This document shows, in pieces, positions 20,640 through 31,320 of a stretch of DNA of 64,000 bases. The translations under genes and the position numbers were made by a program. The DNA is from Ampelocalamus luodianensis (Eukaryota > Streptophyta > Magnoliopsida > Poales > Poaceae), in the NCBI GenBank assembly GCA_036346255.1, contig CM070625.1, positions 18,189,488-18,253,487 on the forward strand. The letters run 5' to 3'. Every line of letters starts with the position of its first letter. The stretch's first letter is position 1. The notes beneath the pieces are model-generated. The model ran no database searches. It was given only the letters and a program-made list of their open reading frames with translations, and was not told where the DNA came from.

Positions 20640-21479
20640 CACACAAGGTGGTATGAGAAGCATGTTACATGACCTCTTCGCGACGGGTATGATAAATCCG
20701 AGGGCTAGTGTAGGGTCATCTGAATTAAAGATGGAGCTGATGTCGAATGATGTAAATTTGGAAGAGAGTAAGAATTACCTGAGTTGGTCTAGAAGAGTTC
20801 AGCTAATTCTGAGGATGAAGAGGTGGAACACTACTTGTGGAAGACTTGTGTTGAACCTGCAGACAAAGCAAACATAAATTGGAGGGTGTGGAACACCACC
20901 AACTCTGTAGTGGTAACTTGGTTGCTAACTTCGATGTGTCCATCTATCGCTCGGATGGTGGAAATGATGCAGAGTGCACCAGCAATGTGGAAGATGCTGA
21001 GCAGCATGTACTCCGGGACAGAAAATATGATGATGATGGTGGAGGTCCACTGCAAGGTGAAGGCCCTGCAACAGGATTAGAAGACCATCTGGGATTATGC
21101 TAGTGAACTGCAACAACTATGGGCATATTTAGATCACTATGATCTACTGCAATTAACATGTACTAGTGATATTGAGGCTGGCAAGGTGTGACTGCACCGA
21201 AGACTGGTTGCACACTTTCTGAAGTAACTAAACCTAAAGTTTGAGAGTAGACGGGCTACCATGTTTCACTTGGCAAACTTGCCTACTACAGAGGATGCTA
21301 TTTCGGCTATGGTACAAAATGAGATTCGACTACGAGTAATAGGGGACAAAAACCCTGTTAGGTCCATATATGCTATACCCGATGATAGGGAGTGCTACAA
21401 CTGTGAGATAAGAGAACATCTAAACCATGATTGTTTTTCTCCACGGTATGGAGGCCGAGGTGGTGGTCATGGATGTTGA
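20640..21479 (+). pseudogene. copia-type gag fragment
   Basis: Frames 20524-20877, 20823-21080 and 21261-21479 read consecutively as one gag: NYLSWSRRVQLILR, then WKTCVEPADKANINWRVWN, then MWKMLSSMYSG, and a retroviral-type zinc knuckle CYNCEIREHLNHDC (Cys-X2-Cys-X4-His-X4-Cys) followed by Gly/Arg-rich sequence. Gag coats retrotransposon RNA in a virus-like particle. Frame changes near 20830 and stops near 21080 and 21188 break it. No protease, integrase or RT follows before the right TIR, so only the gag end of a copia element is included. Confidence 0.8.
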
Positions 21480-22379
21480 ATTGAAGATTACGGAGACCGA
21501 TGTGGAGGTCATGGTGGTCGTGGAAGTGGGGGTGGAGATAATGGAGGTCGAGGAAGGGGGGAGTAGGCCTCAGGGCTAATATGGTCCTGACAAAGGAGAG
21601 AGCACATCTGTTACTCTGACTGGGGAGTAAGCTATGCAGCAGGAGAAATAACAATAGGAAAAAATATTGGAGACTCATCATGATTTCACTACAACAACTA
21701 TCACCTTCTTTAGTAACTTTGCTAACTACGCCCATGTAGATGAAGGTACTTAGGCACATACACTTATATCCACGTATAAACACTCGTGTTGATTGGATTA
21801 TAGATTCAGAAGCATATAAGTATGTTACGGATTTACTAAGTGTATTTGCATCTTACACTATATATACTTATTTTCCAAACAGCTGATGCAACAAGGACGA
21901 ATAATGGGAGTGATGGACTCAAAAGGGCGTGGGGAAGATAGAAGGAAGATCAATTTGGGGAGAGGATCGACCATGGCTGCGAATCTTGGAAGATTGCAAA
22001 GGAGGATCGGTGGCAAAGGAGCTCACGGTGGACAATAATAGCGTCTACACGTTGTCAGGAGCTCGACGAATTAGCGGGAACACGTTGTCCGGAGCTCGCC
22101 GAAGTAGCCGGCTGTGGAGGCGCAGTCGGGATGTGGTTGCGTTGCGTTGAAATGGGGAAGAAGAGAGAAGGGCGCCGGGACAAGCAGAGATGGCAAGGAA
22201 CGTGTTATGCTCGAGCACTCCGTCGAACCAAGCGAGCGTCTGGTTGAACCAAACAACTGAAATAAGGGGCAAATCAGTCATTTCAGTGCCAATTTTAACA
22301 GAGGGGTGACGGAATGGTATACTGCCAATTTTAACCGAGCACATTTAGGTGGTATATACCCTATTTTTTCTTGTTTGGA

Positions 22380-23016
22380 TTATACTTTTTTTTTTTTGTG
22401 AAAAATGGATTTCCTAAAACTGGTTTTAGCCCGACTGTGGGAAAGCGTTTTTTGGATGATCTAACCAACCCGCGGGAAAGGAGAACTAATTTTATCGTAA
22501 ACCCATAAATTCAGTGTTTTAGCAAAATGGGATCAATGTGATTTTCAACAAAACCTATCGCTATTTCTCCGCTCCACACTGTAGCACATCGCTACTTCAG
22601 AACTTCAGTACGTACACTGCACACTTATATCTACGTGCACTGTACGCTCGTATCCTTCATTCCTTGTATGATTGTATCCAAAATATTCTTGAGCATGTTG
22701 AAATAGGAACCCTGTCGAGATAATCAGATGATCACAGTTGTAACGCAACTTTTATTTAGCGAAGAATGAGAAGTTCTCCCGCATCAAACAGTGCCAACCA
22801 CTTAGTACAACAATTAAAACACACATCTGGTTATACAGTCTCTTCGAACAAGTACAGAAACAACATCCCACGGGCCCCTTCTCGTCATGAATTCACACGC
22901 TTGAGAGCTGAGATCGAGTGCTCCTCAATTTATCCTGCACAAAATCGTCACGTTAAAAGGTCTCAAAACTTTGGTCTGAAAAAAAGGACTCAAAATCTTG
23001 CGAAATTTCACGCAAA
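22380..23016. other. 3' flank of lipid-transfer gene
   Basis: AT-rich spacer without a recognised gene. If the lipid-transfer gene has the usual short terminal intron, its last exon and polyadenylation site would be in the upper part of this interval; I could not place them. Confidence 0.45.
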
Positions 23017-23427
23017 CTATAGCTCGAAAAATACGGGAAAGTCCGGATTTTGTTTCACGTACGAGTTGCAGTTGACGTTGGGGCTGATCTTGAAGGGCAG
23101 CGGGACGCCGCACCTGCCGGGCAGCCCCGCGGCGCGGCTGATGTACGGCCCGCCCGCGGCGCCGGCGGCCACGTTCTTGAGGCAGGTGCAGACGGCGCGG
23201 CGGTCGGGCGTTGTGCGCGCGGCCGACACGAGTGTCTGGATCCCCGTGCAGCACGCCCGCGGCACCACCCCGCCCGACTGCACGTACCCGAGGCACGGCA
23301 TCAGCGTGTTGTACACGGTCGAGCACGACAGCGCGGCGCGCGCGACGACCACGCCAGTGCGCGGCGGCAAAGGCGCGAGCACCAGCAGCGCCACGAGAAG
23401 CAGGGCCGGCGCAAGCGTGCTGCTCAT
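23017..23427 (-). CDS. non-specific lipid-transfer protein, type 1
   Basis: Codes for a small secreted protein that carries lipids in the apoplast and cuticle. Residues 1-30 are a signal peptide (SSTLAPALLLVALLVLAPL, cleavage near VVARA/ALSC). The mature part has the eight-cysteine pattern at residues 35, 45, 59-60, 80-82, 106 and 120, with CTCLKN, ACCTGI and GRCGVPLPFKISPNVNC typical of type 1. The frame then continues 16 residues (through PVFFEL), which is unusual: family members end within a few residues of the last Cys. A GTACGTGAAA just after CNS could be a 5' splice site of the common terminal intron, so the annotated C-terminus is probably read-through. Start chosen at the first ATG before the signal peptide. 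Confidence 0.88.
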   Translation of the reverse strand: MSSTLAPALLLVALLVLAPLPPRTGVVVARAALSCSTVYNTLMPCLGYVQSGGVVPRACCTGIQTLVSAARTTPDRRAVCTCLKNVAAGAAGGPYISRAAGLPGRCGVPLPFKISPNVNCNSYVKQNPDFPVFFEL

Positions 23428-24760
23428 CCTAACTCTCGTGCAAAGTGTGGCCCGCTAGATAGATCAACGAGTGGATTACAGATCGGTGAAGCACGTCGAA
23501 CCAGGTGCGAAGCTAGTGTGTATATGTAGGGAGGTGACCAGGTTGGGTGGTCGTTGGTTGTTGGGTGCATTTAGGAGAGCGGTACGAAGTACGATAGTAC
23601 TAGTTTTGTTTGTTGTTTCCCTTCATGTTGTTATTCTGAGATAATTTTAGAGATAATTATTTTAATATATTATTTTTTGATCTGTCTTTTTAAAACCTCA
23701 CAAGTATTTAAGTTTTACATGAATTAAATACCTTGTTTCGTGTGAATAAACAACGACTGCGTTCCAATAGTAAAAAGCTTGGTCGCTAGTGTCTTATTTT
23801 GCGGTATGCATCCATTGTTTCATGAGAAGACGGTTCCATTCTCTCTCCTCTACATCACCATAAAATTTATATGGTAATCTTAGAAATAGCTAAAGTAACA
23901 CTATTGAAGATGTTCTTATTGGTGCAGCACAGTGGTTTGGACACATGCATTGTGAAAGCGTGGACAGTGGTTGGAATGTTTTTGCCTGTGCCGTGGAAGA
24001 CGGGGCAGGGAAGGATGTATTGCGTGACTCGAAAATTTCTCGAGAAGGTATATAGGGCGATGCATTTGGGCGAGGTGCAGGACAGTGACGTCAATAGGTC
24101 AACAACACTCGAACGTGAACGCCACGATCAGATACTAATTTTCTTTGATCTTTCTATGTCGTTGTACTAGTACTCTTGCGGTGCAGTGTGTATGCATGGT
24201 ATGGACACATCAGGCATGCATTGGAAAGTCTGAACACTACATGGAAACTGGAACGACGGGATGTTTTTTCTTGTGCCGTGGAACCCGGGGAAGGGAAGCA
24301 TGTGTGGTGCGTGGACTACGAGCCTACGAGCAGCAGGAGACTTGCGGGATGGGGAAGGAAACTATCTGGGGTTTCAGGGGTGGGATGGGCGGTGGATGAG
24401 GCGGGACCTCTCTCTAAGCCCTTCCACTGAATTTTTTTTTTCTTCTGTAGGATGAGGTGACCCTAATTCTTATCTATGGTGAACGAGGAAAAAATTCAGT
24501 GAGCGTCGTACCCTATCCACCGCTCATCCGACCCCCTGAATCCAAGAGGCATAGGAGGGCCTCACTCCCCAGCGAATTTCCTTCCGGCGAATGGCGATCC
24601 TCGGCTTGGGTCGCTGCCAGAGCAGTCTTGTTTTCTGGACAGATGCACAGGTGCGGTCTATTCTTGGTCAATCTATTCTTGGTCAAATAAGTATTTTTGG
24701 AAGAGGTGTGCTTAGTCGAACTTGGCTCACTCGACCGGTCGACTAGCTCGGCAAGATTTC
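23428..24760. other. upstream spacer with diverged direct duplication
   Basis: Holds the lipid-transfer gene promoter side (a TATA-like CATATACAC on the minus strand around 23518-23526 is weak). Segments near 23930-24010 and 24190-24300 are related: both run TGGACACAT..GCATG, then GTGCCGTGGAA, then GGGAAGG. They appear to be an old direct duplication about 265 bp apart. No gene is recognised. Confidence 0.5.
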
Positions 24761-26197
24761 TTACTTTTTAAACCTTTCATCTCGACGCATATCGGCAATG
24801 AAGTGCGTACATTGAAATGGAAGATGTATCAATTCTGTGCTTGAGAAATCCTTAGGATAAAACTGAGCAAATCTAACCAAGTTGTCCTTGTCATAAGCAG
24901 CGAATGAATCAACCGGATTGAACGAAGACATGCAAAGAAGCAAATCCGTGTTTACCTCATCAAATCTATCATTAAGCTCTTGAAGTTGTCTGTCAATGAC
25001 ACTTAAAAACATATCAACATGGAAGCGATAAAGATTCTTGACTTTTTTGAAGAACCTTTTGGATCTTGCAACTGGCATATAGAAATCATCCATTTTAGCA
25101 ACTTTGATACCATGCTTCACACAAAAGGAAGTGACATCTTTAAGAAAAGTTTCCCATCCATCATCCTCCCGCAATAACTGTAACTGAGTCTTTGTCAAAT
25201 AAATAAGATCAATAGCATTAACAATATCTTGATCCCTCTTTTGCAAAGCATTGCTCAAGTCATCTGTGTACCCAAATATGGTTAGCAACAAGTGTGCCAT
25301 AAAAACAAACTCAAATGACTCAAATGATGTCAACATAGTTTGAGCTTGTATAGCCTCTCTGCTTGAAGTATGGTCTTTTCCTATCTTTATAAGAACTCGT
25401 CGGATTGAAGGATACAAAGAGATGACATGCATAATAGTTTTATAGTGAGAACCCCAACAAGTATCACCCGGCCTACCTAGACCCATCTCTTGATGCAAAC
25501 CTCGGCCAGTTTCAATGTCACCTAATTCTAATGCTTCTACAATCTGATCAGCTTGAGCTACTCGAAGCATTTGTATCTTTTTACAAGACATCCCAAGAAC
25601 ATTCAACAAATATGAAAGTTGTTCAAAGAACCAAACACAATCACCATTCTCCTTAGCAACAGCAACAAGAGTTAATTGGAGTTGATGGGCAAAGCAATGA
25701 ATATAATAAGCAGAAGGAGACTCATCCATAATTAGTTTCTTTAGACCATTAGCTTGACCCTTCATGTTACTAGCTCCATCATATCCCTGTCCACGGACCC
25801 TAGACAAGTTCAACGAATGATCCATAAGCAAAGATTCAATTGTTGTTTTAAGTGTCAAAGCAGTAGTGTTTTCAACATGGATAACACCGAGAAACCTCTC
25901 AACTACCCTTCCTTTTTTATCAACATAACGCAAGCAAAGAGCCAATTGTTCCCGTAGGTACACATCACTAGATTCATCGGCAAGTATTGCAAAATAATCA
26001 TCACCAAGGTCTTCTATGCTTGGTTGCATTGATTCTGGACTTAGAACTTCGTCTCGAATATCATTCTCATTTTGTGCTTGCAACTGAATGGAATGAGAAG
26101 TACTTTGAACTTTACTTTCAATAGATATTGGCCTCTTTCCAACTCTATCCCACAAAGATTTCAAATCTACATGCTTCCTCTTCAGTTTTGAATGCTC
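24761..26197 (-). pseudogene. hAT transposase (DUF4371 / TTF-finger class), truncated
   Basis: A 467-codon open frame from 26164, with coding potential reaching back to a likely splice acceptor near 26200 (KLKRKHVDLKSLWDRVGK). Recognised parts are DDYFAILADESSDV, the LGVIHVENTTALTLK segment, RGQGYDGASNMKG, the HCFAHQLQLTLVAVAKE motif and GDTCWGSHYKT. These are the RNase H-like core and insertion domain of DUF4371 hAT proteins, which cut and rejoin element ends. Full-length relatives carry an N-terminal TTF zinc finger and a C-terminal hATC dimerisation domain. Both are absent here: the frame stops after DMRRDERFKK, just where hATC should begin. The first codon reported for the longest frame is TTG, so an upstream exon probably supplied the start. 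Confidence 0.85.
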
Positions 26198-27465
26198 TGC
26201 GGTCTACATGAAAACCAAAACTTCACATAAATAATTGGATATTTAAGACAAAATAATATCATCTTTTATCAAACATCTGAAGCTACACAAGCTACAAAAT
26301 AATTGGATATTTGGACAAAAGTATCTTCTCTTTTATTCACTGATATATACATACAACTATTGTCTATTCAACCATATACATACAACTATTGTCTTGTCTA
26401 TTGAACCATATGAAGCTAATAAATATCGAATACCAATATGACTCATCTACAAGTCTTTCAATGGTCAATGCTAACAGTCCCCCTAGATGGCAAATGCCAA
26501 TAAATATTGGACTTCCCAAATAGGCGGTAGATGAGTGAGCCAAACTCCTCAAATGGCCAAATCCCACCCACACCCAATTCACCCATCTTCAGATCTTCCT
26601 CCCGCCCGGCCGCCTCTGGTTCCCCTCGAGCTCGGCCAGTCTTTGCGTCCGGCCTCGGGCGCGCGCCGCTGCTCGCGCTCGCCACTCGCCTCTGGTTCCC
26701 CTCAGAGCTCCGGCCCGGTAGCTGCGTCGGCCTCGGCCAGCGCGCGCGCGCTCCGCGCTCGCCTACCCCTCCCACGCGGCTCGCCCGCTCCGCTCCACTC
26801 CGCGGCGGCCGCTCAGCGCTTCGGCCCGAGCCCCGACGCCTAAAGGCGTAGGCGCCACCTCCCAGTCCCTCCCCATCCGCGCAGCAGGAGGCGAGAGCTC
26901 GAGCTCACCTTGGCCGCGGCGCCGCCTCCTGCGCGGCGGCGGCGGTGTCGTCGCGTGGTGGTCTTGCTCGGCCTCGCCGCCGGCGCGGCGCGAGCTTCCT
27001 CCATCCGGCTCGGTTGCCGCTGCCGCCGCCGCGCCGATCTTAGCGCCGCTTCGCCGCCGCCGCGTGCCCTTGCGCAGCCGCGCGCGTTGCTTGCGCCGCC
27101 GCCGCACGCCGCAGAGCTTGGGGACGGGAGTTGGGATTCAATTTCCACGCAGGTCGAATGGGTTAGGTTTCTTTGATTGCTTATCCGCTTGGCTCGGCGC
27201 GACACTTGGTTGGGGCACGCGGGCTGTCGAGTGGAGCGAGCGCTTGGTCGCTTCGTTTGTGGGCCGTGGTGGGCTGCAAGTCGGTGGCGAGTGGCTGCGT
27301 GCGAGGAGTTAGAAAACGCGATCGGGGACTTCCGTGCAGTTCAAATACTTGGTTGATGCATTTACTGATATATATACTTAATATACTTAATAAATATTGA
27401 ATTTTTTCTCAAAAATAATGGGTGTACATCTGTACACCCATGTCCCTATACTGGATCCGCCCCTG
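24761..27465 (-). mobile_element. hAT element with DUF4371 transposase, one end lost
   Basis: The right end CTGGATCCGCCCCTG (27451-27465) is the inverted CAGGGGCGGATCCAG terminus, with a subterminal hairpin GGGTGTACATCTGTACACCC (27419-27438). From there the minus strand runs through a GC-rich leader (about 26520-27320) and an AT-rich intron-like stretch (26210-26510) into a transposase frame that stops at 24761. No matching left terminus was found below 24760, and the C-terminal dimerisation domain is missing. The element is therefore truncated on that side, and the 8-bp duplication cannot be checked. Confidence 0.75.
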
Positions 27466-28449
27466 ACTCGACGCTCTAGACTCTGTCATCAGTGGGCCCA
27501 TGAAAGATGGAAACAACCAACAATTTGCATATGCTGATATGCATGTCCGTGGTACAGTGGTAGTATCAGTATGGACTAGTTTGGAAAGCTCAAGCTGAGC
27601 CTGATATCAACATCAGTACATAACCCCTCTCTCTGTCCCTCAGAAGAAAATGAGATGAAATGGGCTGTCATTGGGGGCTTATTGGGCGAATTATCTCAGT
27701 TTTGCAGTTGTTTTTGTTTTTTTGAGAGTGCATTTATCAGTTGGGCTGGACCGCTGGAATGCTGGACTGATGCTAATCAGGCTAGTGGCCATTCTGTATT
27801 TGCTGGTCCCCGTCCAACTTACTCTGTATTAGTTCAATACCCGTACTTTTCTATGAATTAAAAAATCATAGTCTTGTTATGTCGGGTTGTTAACTATTAT
27901 TGTACTCGACGATGCGATCTGGATTGTCGGTACCTTACTTGCCGATCTAACGGACGTCAAAAATGGTAAAGAGGACAGACGACCACCAACTTTAATTTTT
28001 AAATAGTAGAGATTTGCTGGTCCCGTCCAACTTGAATTGAGAAGCTGACGCTGAAGCTCTTAAGGATTTCACAGAAAACAGTTCACTTTTTGCAAGAATT
28101 TTTTTAAAAAAATCTGCATTCGAAACGAGGCCTAAATGTTGCTATGTTCTTTCCGTTTTCCCAAAGTGACCCTGTAGCTCTTAGATATTTTCTTTGAGAT
28201 AAGCGATGAACTAGAGCCACAATCGGTGAATGTGTGCTCATGTTCATTATCTATGCTTATGATAAAAGGCATAATTGAATATTGTGAGATATTCATCCTA
28301 TTCTGGCATAAGCAATCTTGAGTTGCACTTGCACCTCGGCTCTAAGTTTTCGCGTTGAGTCCTTCATACTTTTGTAAAGGAGTACGATTTCTGAAATATC
28401 GCCGTCTACAAAGTTTCTGGCGGGTTCAATCTATTTCTGCATTTTGGAA
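27466..28449. other. spacer between hAT and FAR1 pseudogene
   Basis: No gene is recognised. Contains a 192-bp insert between 21-22-bp direct repeats (described separately). Confidence 0.5.
27799..28033. repeat. 192-bp insert between 21-bp direct repeats, SINE-like
   Basis: TTTGCTGGTCC(C)CGTCCAACTT occurs at 27799-27820 and again at 28013-28033, differing by one C. The 192 bp between them ends AATTTTTAAATAGTAGAGA. Long direct repeats of this size are typical target duplications of LINE-driven retroposition. An AGTTCAATACCC near the left edge weakly resembles a pol III B box. This could be a truncated SINE or LINE tail. Confidence 0.5.
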
Positions 28450-29416
28450 TTGACAAACCCATATAAAAAAAGCATGCATGCTTTTGCTCCGCTGTGTAGT
28501 AAACATTCACATTCCTGCCCAAAAGGTATCCTTCATATACACGGGAACCCAACGATGCCGGTTGTTGTACAACACTTCAAGCCATTCATTATTAGAAAGA
28601 TTGTATTTATCAATCATCTGTTTCCAGTGTTCATCAAAGTCCTTCACAGTCAGAGAGTCATAAAGGGCATTGCTAAGAGCTGTTTTAATTCCCTCATATG
28701 CTGAGAACCGCCCTAATTCTTCAGGAACCTTTTTCATGATATGCCACAGGCACCAACGATACCGAGAGTTAGGAAATACCCCTTCGACTGCATTTTGAAT
28801 TGCTCTTGCACTGATCAGCTATAATTGCTTTTGCTTGGCGATTTGACATACAGTTAGCCAGGCTTGAAATAACCAGAATAAGGTTTCAGTGTTCTCATTA
28901 GATAACAAGCCGCACCCTAGTAGAATCGATTGACTCCAACAAAACATGCAAAAGGCATATCATACTTATTTGTCAAGTATGTAGGATCGAATGTATCGAC
29001 ATCACTAAATGATTCATATATTGCTCTACATTTTGCATCAGCCCAAAAAAACATTCTGTAAGCGTGATTCCTCATCAAGATCCATTATACTGAAAAAGCT
29101 TGAATTATAGGTCTGCATTCTAAGAAAGTAATCACGAACGGCCTCAGCAGCACCACTTGAAGCTGTAACCTTCTTGTTTTCTCCAAATAATTTCGGCAAT
29201 CTTTTTCACCAAATGATAAGTTTTCGTGCCCGCCTGCAGCCTGCTGCCACAACAAAGGAATTGAAGTTTTTTATTCACTCGAATTCCAGTTCGATCATTC
29301 AATTCAAGTGTTCTTTTCACATGGAGGTCAATCTTCTTGTTGCACCTATAGAATCTTGCTTTTTGGGACTGACCATGATTATGCTAAAAAAAACTATTGT
29401 AAGCTGAAATTTCCCA
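28450..29416 (-). pseudogene. FAR1/FHY3-like MULE-transposase domain, C-terminal part
   Basis: On the minus strand, joining short frames gives the family order: HNHGQSQKARFYRCNKK, LELNDRTGIRVNK, GEKDCRNYLEK, AAEAVRDYFLRMQ, FSDVDTFDPTYLTNKYDMPF, CFVGVNRF, SNENTETLFWLFQAWL, AIQNAVEGVFPNSRYRWCL, WHIMKKVPEELG and KDTFWAGM..TTQRSKSMHAFF. FAR1-related proteins are transcription factors derived from Mutator transposases. The only long open piece is 28507-28737. Frameshifts and stops occur at about 28505, 28820, 28900, 29050, 29110 and 29280. Similarity stops near 28450, before the SWIM finger. The N-terminal half is at 36223-36531, beyond the LINE. Confidence 0.85.
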
Positions 29417-29947
29417 GGATGGGAACTTCGAGAGGTCGCTTGCTTGGGGAAAGGTCGGGGCTGCCCTTGGCAGCGTCCTTGGTAGCGCCACCGCACTGCT
29501 CAAGGACGGAATTACCCTCGGCTGAGGCGACGGTGGTGGATCTGCGCCATTCGCCTGGCGAAAGGTCGGAACTGCTCCCGGCGGAGACTGACAAAAAGTC
29601 AGATCTACCCCCGGCGGAGCAGTCGGTGGAGGAAGCTTCGCAAGACTGCTCGCGTGGAAGCACCATCCTCCGTCCACTGGCTTGGGATGGTGGCGTGTCG
29701 GATCATGGACTGCGCGATGAGAACGAGCTCCAGGATTTCCACAGGTTTGGCATGTCCTTATCCGATCTCTATGCCCACTCCTGGCGACCCATTCCGCGTT
29801 CTTCGTGGCTTTGGGTTCCCAAGCGTGCGTGCGTCGGTGAGTTAGGGTTTCCAGCTAGAGATAGCGAAGTTCGTAGTTTGGGGGTGGGAAGCTAGGGTGG
29901 TCAAACGGATCCGTGATCCGTCGCCATTGCGTCGTTCCTTTGTTGAA

Positions 29948-31320
29948 ATGGTGCAAGGTAAGGGGATGGATAGGAGAAGAGGACGTTATCCAAGTAGATT
30001 TGGGGGCAGTGGCCAGAACTTTGGGGGGAAAAGGCCCGCTCCTGAAGAGTGGATGGATGATGATGATCTTCTGACGGAGGAGGATCTGAGAGGGAAACTG
30101 CGCCAAGATCAAGAGCGGAAGCAAAAAATCCAAGAGAATCAACACAGGTTTCAACAACAAACAGGTATGCATCTTGGTTCTCATGAAGGTGATAGAGCTC
30201 GATTTGAATCTCGCGATTTTAGGGGTTCAGGTAGGGGAAATTTTACTCATGGTAGGGGTGGCAGGGTGATGCTCGCTAAGAGATTCAGGGCAGAGAAGAA
30301 GACTTTCGTAAGCCAGATATTACAAGAGGTACTTTCTCAGGAGGTTTTGCGGGTAGAGGTGGTAACCCTAGAATGGAAAGGGTTCGAGATGATACTAATT
30401 GAGAATGGTCAGGAGGATTTGTAAAAGGGGAAGAGGGGGAAAAAGGTTGGGGTGATATTGGTCCTAACACTGGGGTGCTTCGAACAGAGGATAGAGGAAC
30501 TTGTTTTCGATGTCTGCAAACTGGTCATCATCAAGCCAGATGCCCTAATCCTCCTGTATGTTATAAATGTAAAAAAACAGGGCATATGATCTCTGGTTGT
30601 CCTGAGGAACAGAAAAAGTTAGGGTTAAAACTCTTTGGTTTTGGGATCCCAGGACAAGGTTTTTATAGCCTACAAGTTCATGGATTACAGTTGAAAGAAC
30701 AGCAAGCAGCTACAGGGGTGTTAAATATTCAAGAGGGGTCAGCTTCTGTATCTAAGATTGAAGTGAATTGAAGCACTTAATTCAAGCCAATTGGAATTGG
30801 AGAGTGCGGAAGATATCAGATTCTGAATATACAGTAGTTTTTCCTTCTAAAGAAATACTTGAGACCTGGTCTGAAACAAGAGAAGTGGCATTGGCCCTTC
30901 ATTCCATTAAAGCCAAGATAGAAAAGTCCACCATGGACCCTGATGCCTCTTCAGTCCTCTCAGCATCTTGGATCAAAATCTCTAGCATCCCTCTTCCAGC
31001 AAAAACTGCACAGATTGTGAAAGAAATAGTAAGTATTATAGGGGAACCTTTAGAAGTGGATGAGATTAGCTTGATGAGGATTGACCCAATTAGGGTTAAA
31101 ATCCTCAGCAGAGATCCATTATCCATCAATTGCTATGTTGAAGTGTTTATTAATTCTGTGGGATGAGATTAAATTGGAAGCAGAAGGGGGTGTGAGGAAG
31201 AAAGGAGCTCCAGTTTGTGATCATTTTAATAAATCCCATGCTCGTAGAAAAGATGAAGATGTGAGGAAGATGAAGCTAATTCTCATGGGGGTGATTATGG
31301 AACTGAATGGGAGAAGTTGA
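29948..31320 (+). pseudogene. LINE ORF1 (nucleic-acid-binding), broken
   Basis: Starts MVQGKGMDRRRGRYPSRFGG with a basic Gly/Arg-rich N-terminus and an acidic EEWMDDDDLLTEEDL stretch. Frame lost at 30424. From 30475 two zinc knuckles follow: CFRCLQTGHHQARC and CYKCKKTGHMISGC. The frame stops at 30771 and continues from 30768 in a DUF4283-like region (WNWRVRKISDSEYTVVFPS, SWIKISSIPLPAKT, RIDPIRVKI) up to about 31166. Plant L1 ORF1 proteins bind the element RNA. At least three frame lesions are present. Confidence 0.75.

Larger units (their letters stand above)
19369..22370. mobile_element. long-TIR, Mutator-like element with retro cargo
   Basis: The left end GAGAAAATATGGTATATACC and the right end (reverse complement GAAAAAATAGGGTATATACC) are inverted. 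Similarity continues inward through GGCAATATACCACTCTGTCACC / GGCAGTATACCATTCCGTCACC, so the arms exceed 100 bp. Flanks TTGTTTGGT (19360-19368) and TTGTTTGGA (22371-22379) agree in 8 of 9 positions, matching the 9-bp duplication of Mutator-like elements. No MULE transposase is inside. The interior instead contains a copia primer site and gag (19890-21480). A GC-rich tail at 22030-22250 contains a roughly 32-bp near-repeat (ACGTTGTC.GGAGCTCG). Confidence 0.75.

Noticed and set aside
22766..23529. Plus-strand ORFs of 230 and 159 codons
   Set aside because: Antisense to the lipid-transfer gene, whose signal peptide and eight-cysteine pattern are unambiguous.
26531..27312. GC-rich ORFs at 26531-27312 on both strands
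   Set aside because: They fall in the leader of the truncated hAT element, overlap each other and have low-complexity Arg/Pro/Ala composition.
29308..29895. 195-codon ORF as a separate gene
   Set aside because: It crosses the FAR1/LINE junction at 29416 and covers the LINE 5' UTR; no domain.
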